From positions 1-64,000 of the forward strand of contig QXHL01000008.1 in NCBI GenBank assembly GCA_003584005.1: a stretch of DNA of 64,000 nt, read 5' to 3'. Within the stretch, counting starts at the first letter, position 1, and each line of letters opens with the position of its first letter. A program made the position numbers and the translations under genes. The stretch comes from Alicyclobacillaceae bacterium I2511 (GTDB lineage Bacteria; Bacillota; Bacilli; Alicyclobacillales; Alicyclobacillaceae). Below the pieces are notes generated by a model, which saw only the letters and a list, made by a program, of their open reading frames with translations, was not told where the DNA came from and searched no databases. Of the stretch, positions 45,573 to 53,416 are shown piece by piece.

Positions 45573-45627
45573 CTAATGACTGGAGGACCGTTTGGGTGCT
45601 GGGCAATATTTGTGGGAGGTGTAGGGA
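45573..45627 (+). promoter_or_regulatory. shared promoter/RBS segment, copy B
   Basis: AATGACTGGAGGACCGTTTGG...GTGGGAGGTGTAGGGA ends directly at the lipoprotein ATG, defining the function of the three-copy repeat. Confidence 0.6.
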
Positions 45628-46749
45628 ATGAAGAAAAAGGCTGTAATGACGGCGGGAATCTTCGCCTTCGCGTTAGTGGTGTTAGTGGGATGCGGGGGAA
45701 CAAGTGGAACGACAAATCAAACGACTGTCTCTCACACTCCAGCGCCAATTTTCTCATCTCCCGTTTCATTAAACGGAGTAAATTTTTTTGGCGTGCAAAA
45801 TGGATGGGCTACCAGCTCAAACGGAGGTGTTTTTGTAACAGCAAGCGGTGGTCGTGAATGGAAGCATGTATCGCCAAAATTGACACCCAACAATATGGCA
45901 ACTTTTTATGATTTTTTAAATCAAAATACCGCTTGGTTATTGGATGAAAGCAAAGATGGAACGATTACTGTTTGCAAAACTTTTGATCGTGGTCGTTATT
46001 GGACACAAATGGGAACCCTTCACCTTGCATACCCCGGTGGGGGTGTTCAAGTCGATTTTGTAGATGCTTTACACGGACTTATTGAAAATACTCTTCCTGG
46101 AATGATGTCTCTTCCAGCTGTTCTATATTCCACAAATAACGGCGGTTCTACATGGAAACAAATAAATTCCACAGATGACTCTGGAAATCATTCAAATAAA
46201 ATGCCGTTTGGTGGTGAAATTTTGTTTCACACAGCATTGGATGGTTGGCTTTATGGATCTCCGCGCGGCTTCGACATGGGTGGATTGTATCACACAAATA
46301 ATGGTGGACTACAATGGCATCATATCGACATTCCTGTGAGTAAAAAAGATCATCATGCCGTGATGCTATTCCCATCCACGATTGTCGAATTTAATCCACA
46401 AGTGCTTATCGTTCCAGTTTTCTTTCAAAGGAATGGGGTACAAGTAGATCAAAAGTTATACAGTAGCACCAATGACGGCTTAACTTGGACAGTCCACAAT
46501 TTACCCGCAGATTCCTCAGCCAATATTTCATTTCTGAATGGTGCTCAAGGGTGGGTCATCTCGATGAACGGTGCACTTTATCAGACAGACAATAGCGGTC
46601 ATACGTGGAAATTACTTCAGCCGAATCTAAATTTAAATGCAACTTACCCATTTCAATTTGCCACTGCTGTTGATGGTTGGGTTGTTGTTAATGGAAAGTT
46701 GTATTATACACGAGATAGTGGAGAATGGTGGGAAAAAATTTATGGATAA
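45628..46749 (+). CDS. YCF48/BNR-like beta-propeller lipoprotein
   Basis: 373 residues. Lipoprotein signal (MKKKAVMTAGIFAFALVVLVGC), then repeated Asp-box/YCF48-like blades: YSTNNGGSTWKQI, YHTNNGGLQWHHI, YSSTNDGLTWTVH, YQTDNSGHTWKLL, YYTRDSGEWWEKI, and NGWATSSNGGVFV at the start. Outer-face, membrane-anchored. Convergent with a GH25-like gene 45 bases away; I infer a binding or immunity role toward that hydrolase. Intact. Confidence 0.75.
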   Translation: MKKKAVMTAGIFAFALVVLVGCGGTSGTTNQTTVSHTPAPIFSSPVSLNGVNFFGVQNGWATSSNGGVFVTASGGREWKHVSPKLTPNNMATFYDFLNQNTAWLLDESKDGTITVCKTFDRGRYWTQMGTLHLAYPGGGVQVDFVDALHGLIENTLPGMMSLPAVLYSTNNGGSTWKQINSTDDSGNHSNKMPFGGEILFHTALDGWLYGSPRGFDMGGLYHTNNGGLQWHHIDIPVSKKDHHAVMLFPSTIVEFNPQVLIVPVFFQRNGVQVDQKLYSSTNDGLTWTVHNLPADSSANISFLNGAQGWVISMNGALYQTDNSGHTWKLLQPNLNLNATYPFQFATAVDGWVVVNGKLYYTRDSGEWWEKIYG

Positions 46750-46757
46750 GTAACGAA

Positions 46758-46786
46758 GAGGAAGGGCAACATTAACGCCCTTCCTC
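46758..46786. terminator. terminator between convergent lipoprotein and hydrolase genes
   Basis: Ten-base stem GAGGAAGGGC / GCCCTTCCTC followed on the plus strand by TCTCTTTATTA. Confidence 0.75.
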
Positions 46787-46794
46787 TCTCTTTA

Positions 46795-47420
46795 TTAATC
46801 GACATATACGTCATAATCGGCTGATTCCGTAGATACATATTGCCACAAGATAATGTCACTCGAAGAGTAACCACCAAATGCTTCTGCACCGCTCATACTT
46901 GTAGGTGGACTACTTTCTTGAAATTCCGATGTCCAACCGTATCCCGGGGCTATTATTTTTGCAGAATTGCTTCCGCATACCGCATTCCATTGTGAAGGAG
47001 AAGAGTAAATTCCAGGAACGAAAGCAAGGGACTGCAGTTCTGAACAGAATCCCTTCACGATATCGTAGTTGTTTAGTTGTGTTATCTAACCACGTTCCCT
47101 GTTCCACATCGGCATAAATAACCCCGATATAAAAATTTGTATATTTATTTGCCTCACTCGCGGCCAACTGAGCCATATATTGACCCCACTCCGCATCGGT
47201 TCCTGAATAAACAGATGGCTTGTTCGTTAAAAACCAATACCCTTGAACAAAGCCACCAGATTCAATAGCTGTTTGTGCCATGCTTGTTTCAAAGTAAGCG
47301 GTAGTCGCACCTTTGCCATAACCCAGTTGCCCAATGTAAAATCGTGTCCCCGATGTGTTGGGGGCCATGAAGTTGTTCCGCTATCTGCTCCGTACCAGTT
47401 CGCGCTGTGTGTACCCGTAC
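46795..47420 (-). pseudogene. signal-less GH25-like lysozyme with two frameshifts
   Basis: Piecing frames together gives NWYGADSGTTS, a shift, RFYIGQLGYGKGATTAYF, ESGGFVQGYWFL, FYIGVIYADVEQGTW (DxE catalytic-type motif), a second shift near 47058-47080, then FVPGIYSSPSQWNAV, YGWTSEF and DIILWQYVSTESADYDVYVD. These are GH25 features in order. Its 5' end is fused to the truncated sigma gene next door, so the natural start and promoter are lost. Confidence 0.7.
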
Positions 47421-47689
47421 AAGTACATTCTTTTAATGATGATTTGTTCTCGTTCCGACAAAACTTTAAGTGCCAAATGTAACTCACAATTTTTGAAAGC
47501 ACGCTCGGCTTCCTCTGAGGGAATCAAATTTTCAACCTCATCCCCGTCTTCCGTCATTGTGTTAAGAGTGAGACTCTCCCGTTGCCATCGGGCATACTTT
47601 TTTATTGCGTTCATAGCCGCATTTCGAATCACTGTCTTACACCAAGCCACTTCCTGTTCCGGTGTGTACCCATCCTGACCCTCGGTCAT
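47381..47689 (-). pseudogene. SigO-like sigma factor, copy 2, truncated in region 4
   Basis: ATG 47689 overlaps the holin-like stop (ATGA). Same start as copy 1 (MTEGQDGYTPEQEVAWCKTV), a region-2-like helix and acidic linker, then LSEREQIIIKRMYLYGYTQREL, the first half of region 4, ending in unrelated sequence at the junction with the GH25-like gene. No amber is present here, but the DNA-binding helix and the RsoA-like gene are missing. Confidence 0.65.
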
Positions 47690-47985
47690 TTTCCTCCCTC
47701 ATTTCTGCCCTTTAGATAAACTCCCTGCGCTAAATGTCTGCCTCCATTGGCTGCAGACGCGGACAGAAGACCGTTCAACCCCAACACGATCCACCCCGCA
47801 ACAGAAGCAGGAAAAGGCCGAGTGGTGGACAAGAAAAACAGTTCCCCAACACTGACAGCCAGCCATTCTATGGCCACCTGTTTGATTCCAGGAACCCGAT
47901 GAAAAACTTGAACGATGAGAAATACAGCGAAACTGGCTCCCCCAAAAGTGTGCAAGGAAGTCGTTGAAAACAAAGCGTCTGTCAT
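47686..47985 (-). CDS. holin-like three-TM protein, copy 2
   Basis: 99 residues, differing from copy 1 at only a few positions (for example VFHRVP for VLHRVP and KGRNEGGK for KGRNGGGK). Same three helices and coupled downstream sigma gene. It is preceded by a GGGGGGTCCTTG ribosome binding region. Confidence 0.6.
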   Translation of the reverse strand: MTDALFSTTSLHTFGGASFAVFLIVQVFHRVPGIKQVAIEWLAVSVGELFFLSTTRPFPASVAGWIVLGLNGLLSASAANGGRHLAQGVYLKGRNEGGK

Positions 47986-48200
47986 CAAGGACCCCCCATT
48001 TACAAACGTACGTTCGCTTAATACTTGACGAAGCTGCCCCTGGTTGTGTGACACGCAGAGGCAAACAACCAGAGATTTTTTGTTGAAGGTTGACAGATCA
48101 CTTCCCGTTGTAGGGGATATACTGAGAGGTATGTTTGGAGAATGAATGTCCTTCATTTCAAATGCAAAGGCAGAAAAACGCCCCCTTTCTGCACCGATTC
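47986..48200 (-). promoter_or_regulatory. conserved upstream region of the holin-sigma operon, copy 2
   Basis: Matches 30251-30500. Conservation of noncoding sequence in both copies argues that transcriptional signals lie here. Confidence 0.45.
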
Positions 48201-48274
48201 GTGCAAGAAGTAGTTGAATATCTATTCGACCATAGGGACACGGCACGTTTTCCGAACGGGTTATCTCATACAAA

Positions 48275-48485
48275 AGAGTCAGGCGTGTCAGAACTACGCA
48301 GCTTTGCACGTGGATTAAGGCAGGACCAAGACGCCGTCACTGCTGCATGGGTCGAGAGTTGGAGCAATGGGCCGGTGGAAGCAGCAGTGAACAGTCTGAA
48401 GACCGTGAAAAAGGAAATATTTAGAAGATGGAAGCTTGATTTGCTAAGGAAACGATATCTCCACCTGTCCATTCGAATAAATACT
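48275..48485 (+). pseudogene. ISL3-family transposase C-terminal fragment
   Basis: Reads SELRSFARGLRQDQDAVTAA, WVESWSNGPVEAAVNSLKTV and FRRWKLDLLRKRYL, the end of IS1167-type ISL3 transposases including the conserved W-S-N-G-x-V-E. The catalytic core is missing. 48486-48660 holds no gene; an IS21-like end lies at 48628-48655. Confidence 0.7.
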
Positions 48486-48660
48486 GGAAGCCGCCGTTCA
48501 CGTCAACAAGAAACGCAACAAAACTAACACGTTATGATCCCAGTCGCCAAATGAATAGATGGAAACTGAGGTTGTACGATGCGACACCTCTGTTTCCATA
48601 GGTGCAGATGATTTAATCAACAAAATAGTGGGAGAGCCAACTTTCATCGTAATATGCAGT

Positions 48661-48692
48661 TATAAGGTGTGTGAGAAATCACACACCTTATA
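48661..48692 (-). terminator. terminator of the 48.7-kb lipoprotein gene
   Basis: Perfect 14-base stem TATAAGGTGTGTGA / TCACACACCTTATA with a GAAA loop. Confidence 0.75.
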
Positions 48693-48710
48693 CTAGCAAC
48701 TATGCGCTCG

Positions 48711-49859
48711 TCATTGCGAGGACGACAATTTAACGAGATCGTACCCGTTTCTCGGGAAAATATTGTTGTCTATCGAAAGGGCAATTACACCATCACAGAT
48801 CGTGAAGTTCTTGTACCTGCTCGGGATCTGTACGTATTTCTCGTCCTTTGTGTTGAAGAGATACTCCTGATTCTTGTCCAATGTGCTCATTTCAATGTAG
48901 TTGCCCGATATGAGGACATTACTCGCTTCATTGAGGATATGGTAGACGTGACCTGATGAATTTTCGGAGTAGTAGTAAACACCCCCTTGATTCGAAGACC
49001 ATACCCAAGTCCCCTTGTCGGAAGCCATATCAAATTGGTTCGGATATGTCCCTTGAAAAACCGAACGGTACAATTGACCTGATAAAGTGTACAAATTGAA
49101 TTGATACGGGAAATCCGTTGGGTTAGCATAAACTTGCGAAAAAGGAGCCGAAATGACGCCAATTAGGTCATCGGAAACATGAAAATCATAAATGGTTGTC
49201 TGGTTGCTCAACGTTACTTCATTCGATGCAATCGAAGTGGACAATACAGTTTTTTTCACATTCGAATTTAGATTGTCGGCTATAACACGCCGTGTGATAT
49301 TGGTGCTCTCTTGTTGATCTAGCCCATAATAGAGAGTTCCATGATTCAACTGAACATCAAACAATTGCGTATGAGTGTCAGGTGTTTTCCATATCAAGCT
49401 CGTCTTTTTCGTTGCGACGTTGTATGCGTACAAACGCTCACCATAATCTTGGCCCAAGCCATTATTTAAATACATCCAAGTAATCCAGTTTCCATCGGTT
49501 TGTACAAAGGCACATCCGTAATCAGCAAGCGGGTTGGGTTGTGGGAGGTATGTCATCCTCCTTTCAAATATCACGCTCTGTGGCTTGTAGGACACGGTGG
49601 GCATTCCTCGTTGCCCTGCCGGGAACACAGGCGTAACACTAATCACACCGGTGTTTTTTGAATAGGCCAAAGGTAAAAATGGACCACGGTAATGTTCAAC
49701 ATCGCGCACGTCCAAACTTTCCGAAGGTTGATTCGTCAAGTTAGTCACTTGGGATGTGTCGCTTTGTTGACTTTTAGTCGAAGACTGGCCGCATCCAAAC
49801 ATGGCGAGTGATATCAATACGCAGAGACCTATGTGAGCCGAACGATACGAACGTAGCAT
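48711..49859 (-). CDS. lipoprotein with a propeller-like body
   Basis: 382 residues. Lipoprotein signal ending LISLAMFGCG (Cys at about 23), Ser/Thr/Gln linker, then repeated beta segments (AFVQTDGNWITWMY, LYAYNVATKKTSLIW, TLYYGLDQQES, FNLYTLSGQLYRSVF, VWSSNQGGVYYYS) compatible with a beta-propeller. It starts one base after the stop of an effector-like chimera on the same strand. A 108-bp piece of it is found at 40911-41018. Intact. Confidence 0.7.
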   Translation of the reverse strand: MLRSYRSAHIGLCVLISLAMFGCGQSSTKSQQSDTSQVTNLTNQPSESLDVRDVEHYRGPFLPLAYSKNTGVISVTPVFPAGQRGMPTVSYKPQSVIFERRMTYLPQPNPLADYGCAFVQTDGNWITWMYLNNGLGQDYGERLYAYNVATKKTSLIWKTPDTHTQLFDVQLNHGTLYYGLDQQESTNITRRVIADNLNSNVKKTVLSTSIASNEVTLSNQTTIYDFHVSDDLIGVISAPFSQVYANPTDFPYQFNLYTLSGQLYRSVFQGTYPNQFDMASDKGTWVWSSNQGGVYYYSENSSGHVYHILNEASNVLISGNYIEMSTLDKNQEYLFNTKDEKYVQIPSRYKNFTICDGVIALSIDNNIFPRNGYDLVKLSSSQ

Positions 49860-49860
49860 C

Positions 49861-50547
49861 CTAAGAGATAACCCCCTGAAAGTTTAGCCCTGGTTTTGAC
49901 GAACCTTCCAGACCTTGAAGTGTTGCCACAGAATTCGTAATGTGGTGTCCGTAGCTATTGATGTCTGACTCGTCATACCATGTGACATCCTGCGAACTGG
50001 CGGTACCGTAACCGTAGCCGCTGTAGGCATATCCAGTAACGTAATGATAGGTATATCCGAGATACCAAACGCTTTTATATCCAGGCAAATATCCGTAGAT
50101 GTTATCTATGTTCCCGATATCGCTGAGACCAACTGTCGTAGCTGTGTCGACGAAGACGTCTGCTGGTGTCGGATTGGGCATGACGGAATAGGTGTAATAA
50201 GATTGGTCGCTGTTCAGTGTGGACGTCCAGTTGCTACCGAGATTAGTGCCATCACCTTGAGTCCAACCCAGTTGCGACTCCAAAGTTGAGAGAGAAGGCG
50301 CAACAACCATGCAGGAAATTTCCATTGCAGTGAGTTGTCGATACAAACCATATCCGGTAGGCCCCGCTTCGTAACAAACCTCCAAGTGCACGCCTTTTCC
50401 TAACTGCCCAATCAGTTTACGAATAGCCTCAGAAGTATTCGGTATGGAACCAAAATATCTCGGGGCACCTCGACCAACGTCAGCGACTGCAACTGAAATC
50501 GACTCCTTTGAGACATCCAAACCAACAAACTTTGTGATACTCTTCAT
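49861..50547 (-). pseudogene. in-frame chimera: IS110 transposase N-terminus joined to an effector-like C-terminus
   Basis: From ATG 50547 (AAAGGAGCC upstream): MKSITKFVGLDVSKESISVA (IS110 DEDD motif start), EVCYEAGPTGYGLYRQL and VVAPSL, then at about 50290 a switch to ESQLGWTQGDGTNLGSN, ADVFVDTATTVGLSDI and GYAYSGYGYGTASS, of the Asn/Tyr/Gly-rich style of the local signal-less proteins. The frame stays open across the join. The IS110 part is about 85 of ~400 residues, so it is inactive. Confidence 0.7.
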
Positions 50548-50900
50548 ATTGTCGGCTCCTTTCGTATTGTGGCTCTGCACTGGCTTCACAGCTACAGTGT
50601 AATCCACGTTATTACGAAATGGGGCCGGCCTCGTTCATTATGACTACTCGATTCGACCACCTTATTCAACCTCTATTGCACTTTTCGTTCCAATGCTACA
50701 CAAACCCCATTTCCACGTCGATGCTGGAATGAGCGGCCACACCAACGGCGTGTGGGTCTATAGGCCAAGAACAGCACTGCATCACGTTTACTCGGACACA
50801 TGGTCAAAATAAATCAGGGAATAAGAGGTAACCATACCCTTGTCACATTATAAAGAGCTGTTTCGTCGATTGTATGTAAGAAAACAAGGGAGACCCTGTA
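50548..50900. other. IS110 left flank and lipoprotein promoter region
   Basis: 50548-50640 is the noncoding left part of the IS110 relic, where a bridge RNA would be encoded in an intact element; I cannot delimit it. The rest leads to the plus-strand lipoprotein, with GGGAGACCC as its ribosome binding region. No gene seen. Confidence 0.35.
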
Positions 50901-51413
50901 ATGAAAAAAAACTACTCTTTGCTCTTAAGTGGGCTTATAGGTATTTCGGTGTTATCTTTGGCCGGTTGCGGTAACACACCCGTTGCTTCTTCTCCAGGAA
51001 CTAATGCCGTAACGGCTAACACCGTATCGACTGGTTCATCAAATGCAACAACCCCAACGAATAATACCAAACAGGGCAAAGTAACACTGACAGTTTCTGC
51101 GCCAACGAGAGGCCTATATTTCAAGCCGGGATTAACCACCCCAGTATCGGGGAAAGTATCTGGAGTGAGTTCCTTTAATGGTCACGATGTCTTAGTAACG
51201 CTCTATTCAGGGACAAAAGCCATGAATCAATTCATGATTAAGTATCAGACTTACTCACTCACATCAAGTGGACATTTTTCAGGAATGTTCGCTGTACCAA
51301 ACAAATCATTTACTGGTTCAGGCGGTGGCCAATTTATTATGACATTCCAAGCAAACTACCCTGAGGCTCCTATCTATACAGTTCCCTTGACAATTCCAAC
51401 GGCTAAAGCGTAA
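50901..51413 (+). CDS. lipoprotein, convergent with a lysozyme-like gene
   Basis: 170 residues. Lipoprotein signal MKKNYSLLLSGLIGISVLSL-AGC, Thr/Asn-rich linker to about 60, then one Ig-like or beta-sandwich domain (VTLTVSAPTRGLYF, VSGKVSGVSSFNGHDVLVTL, FIMTFQANYPEAPIYTVPL). Intact. Its end is 38 bases from the end of the convergent hydrolase-like gene. Confidence 0.7.
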   Translation: MKKNYSLLLSGLIGISVLSLAGCGNTPVASSPGTNAVTANTVSTGSSNATTPTNNTKQGKVTLTVSAPTRGLYFKPGLTTPVSGKVSGVSSFNGHDVLVTLYSGTKAMNQFMIKYQTYSLTSSGHFSGMFAVPNKSFTGSGGGQFIMTFQANYPEAPIYTVPLTIPTAKA

Positions 51414-51423
51414 AAACAGCAAA

Positions 51424-51448
51424 GTGGGCCTCCGTTAGCGAGGGCCAC
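51424..51448. terminator. hairpin between convergent genes
   Basis: GTGGGCCTC / GAGGGCCAC stem (one mismatch) with a seven-base loop. Confidence 0.6.
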
Positions 51449-51451
51449 CCT

Positions 51452-52015
51452 TTAACAAGTGGAGCCGATCTGTGAAACAGTAACTGGGCCGTATCCACAA
51501 GATGAACATGTTCCATTGTTACAGGTGTTCATTAGATTGACGCACGACGGGCCGTCCAATGTTGGCATGTACCCGACAAAGTTTGTATACAAATCTCCGG
51601 ATATTGCGTTGTTTAGAGTCAAACAAGTTGCACTCGCCCCATATGGTAAGAAATCACTGTTAGAAATAGAACTGTACTGACATAACCCGTTGTACGCACT
51701 CAATGCTGACGGAATCGATGAATATGCTGCCATCTTTTGATTTACTAACAAATCGGTCCCATGATCCATGCTTGTCATGAAATCGTTATACCCACACTGC
51801 ATTGGATCGGTATACCCATAGTTTGTCTCCATCCCTAAAATACCCAGAATTAACTTCGGATTTACGTTGTACTTACAACCGAACAAATTTGCAAATAAAA
51901 GTTCAAACTGATAAGTGACTGTTACTGCAGAGCTGTTAATAGCAGGATGATTTGTATTCCACCCTCCGGGGTTCAGCAATTGAGATTCTTTCATGTTAAT
52001 ATACTGCAAACTCAT
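51452..52015 (-). CDS. signal-less lysozyme/transglycosylase-like protein
   Basis: 187 residues, ATG 52015 after AAAGGAGGAG. No signal peptide. NPKLILGILGMETNYGYTDP has the catalytic-Glu context of lytic transglycosylase/lysozyme-like folds; AAYSSIPSALSAYNGL is the second conserved helix. The C-terminus is Cys-rich (NTCNNGTCSSCGYGP), like the tail of the glucosaminidase-like protein at 10945. It is 24 bases downstream of a GWSNPAGE-type relic, forming a targeting-module-then-hydrolase order. Confidence 0.65.
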   Translation of the reverse strand: MSLQYINMKESQLLNPGGWNTNHPAINSSAVTVTYQFELLFANLFGCKYNVNPKLILGILGMETNYGYTDPMQCGYNDFMTSMDHGTDLLVNQKMAAYSSIPSALSAYNGLCQYSSISNSDFLPYGASATCLTLNNAISGDLYTNFVGYMPTLDGPSCVNLMNTCNNGTCSSCGYGPVTVSQIGSTC

Positions 52016-52039
52016 GAGCCTTCTCCTCCTTTCGTTTGA

Positions 52040-52420
52040 TCAGGCCTGGCAAGAAGTCGAATTGATTTGACATTGGGTTGGCATTCCTGAGAGTGATGTT
52101 CCACTTAATGCATTATGGGCCAAATAGTATGCGACTTGCAGCGAGTCGAGTGCGGTCGTTCCACAACCATCAATAGGTCCCTTAGACGGCGAGCTCTGCC
52201 ACGCACTGTAGTTACAGAAGTTTACATAAGATGAATTTTCGCCAAGCAATTTTTCCATTGAAGCCAGCCCTACACCGATAACTGGAAGCGACGAGGACAC
52301 CCACGAATTTGCCAGTGCCAAATCTCCAGTGATCTGATTAACTGGAATGCTGAGGGTTAGTGCAACCCAAAAGGCAGCGGTTAAATCCACATTATCCTCT
52401 GCATAAAAACTTTCCGCGAA
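52040..52420 (-). pseudogene. 5'-truncated member of the signal-less module family
   Basis: In frame from a TGA near 52420: FYAEDNVDLTAAFWVALTLS, VIGVGLASMEKLLGE, NFCNYSAWQSSP and CGTTALDSLQVAYYLAHNA, aligning with LLYPADPQNYD..., NPCGWSNP and GTTALGTLKLAA of 28703-29179. The start is lost at the junction with the AbrB-like fragment on the other strand. Confidence 0.6.
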
Positions 52421-52606
52421 GTATCAATTAACTCTACCTCAAGAGGTGAGAGAGGCTATCCAGGCGCAAATCGGAGATCGCATAGTGTTTCGTCAATTGG
52501 AGGATGGGTCGGTAGTTGTGCAAACCCTCAAAGGAGTCCAAGCGCAAAAGTTGTTTGGGGCTTTGTCCGAGGACTTACCAGAGATAGGGGGACGCTCGTT
52601 TGCACT
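52406..52606 (+). pseudogene. AbrB-type antitoxin fragment
   Basis: Reads KLSAKYQLTLPQEVREAIQA and IGDRIVFRQLEDGSVVVQTL, a SpoVT/AbrB swapped-hairpin DNA-binding domain, without a start codon (TAA at 52403). It is joined on its right to a DGQHR-domain fragment in another frame. Confidence 0.65.
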
Positions 52607-53311
52607 GGACCGGCTTCGATTATTGATGGTCAGCATCGCATTGAAGGCATCAAGCGATTTTTGGATGAGTACAGCACCGAGGTCCGAATTCCCTTTTGCG
52701 CGATTCACAATCTCGACGAGAATGAAGAAATTGAGACCTTTTTGATTGTGAATACCACTGCGAAGCCGATCCAAAAATCGCACGTTCATTATCTGGAGAG
52801 AGACCGGGACCCCATTTCGTGGGTGGCTACGCAGCTGGCCACCGATCCCCGTAGCCCGTTCTATGGCATCACCGCAATCACAGGCGTGCGGCAGTGGCGG
52901 CGTGGATTGCCTGTCACCCTGCAAAACCTGGTCAAAATGGTCACGGTCTTGTATCGAAAAGTGGACGCGAAAAAGGTGCCTAAAGAAGCCATGCTGGAGA
53001 TTGCGTTAACCTATTTTTCCGAGATTAAAAATACCTTTCCAGAGGCATGGGAGGATGTGAAGCACCACGGCATGATGCAGATTGCCGTGTTAAATGCGTT
53101 GGCGATGGTGGCGGCACAGATGATCGATACAAGTCAAGGGGAGGCAGCTACGGATTTGTATGCCCTGAAACAGTCTGTCGCAAACATGAAAGGGTTTGAC
53201 TGGAGTCGCGAGCGATTCAAGGGAATCAGTGGTCCGAAAGGCAGTGAAACGATTCAAGTGGAACTATTAACCCATATGGCCAAACAGAGTGCGAGGAGAG
53301 GGACAGAGTAA
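52607..53311 (+). pseudogene. DGQHR-domain protein, 5'-truncated
   Basis: GPASIIDGQHRIEGIKRFLD starts the recognisable part, followed by ETFLIVNTTAKPIQKSHVHY, then a long helical C-terminus ending at 53311. DGQHR-domain proteins occur in DndB/phosphorothioation and other defence loci. The natural N-terminus is missing; an internal ATG at 52661 would lack the DGQHR motif. Confidence 0.65.
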
Positions 53312-53372
53312 ACCTTAGGGGTGCGTGTACCATGAAATGTCCGAGCAAGGCTGTGCCGCGTATAGATCAAAA

Positions 53373-53401
53373 AAAGCCAGGTCCACGTAGGACCTGGCTT
53401 T
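53373..53401. terminator. bidirectional terminator
   Basis: AAAGCCAGGTC / GACCTGGCTTT, 11-base stem with A and T tracts on both sides, between the DGQHR relic and the convergent Rpn gene. Confidence 0.85.
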
Positions 53402-53416
53402 GTGTTGTCGTAGGAG

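Noticed and set aside
47686-48309. A 207-codon extension of the holin-like protein
   Set aside because: The ATG at 47985 matches copy 1 in position and upstream sequence; the extension covers the conserved noncoding region and is not open in frame in both copies.
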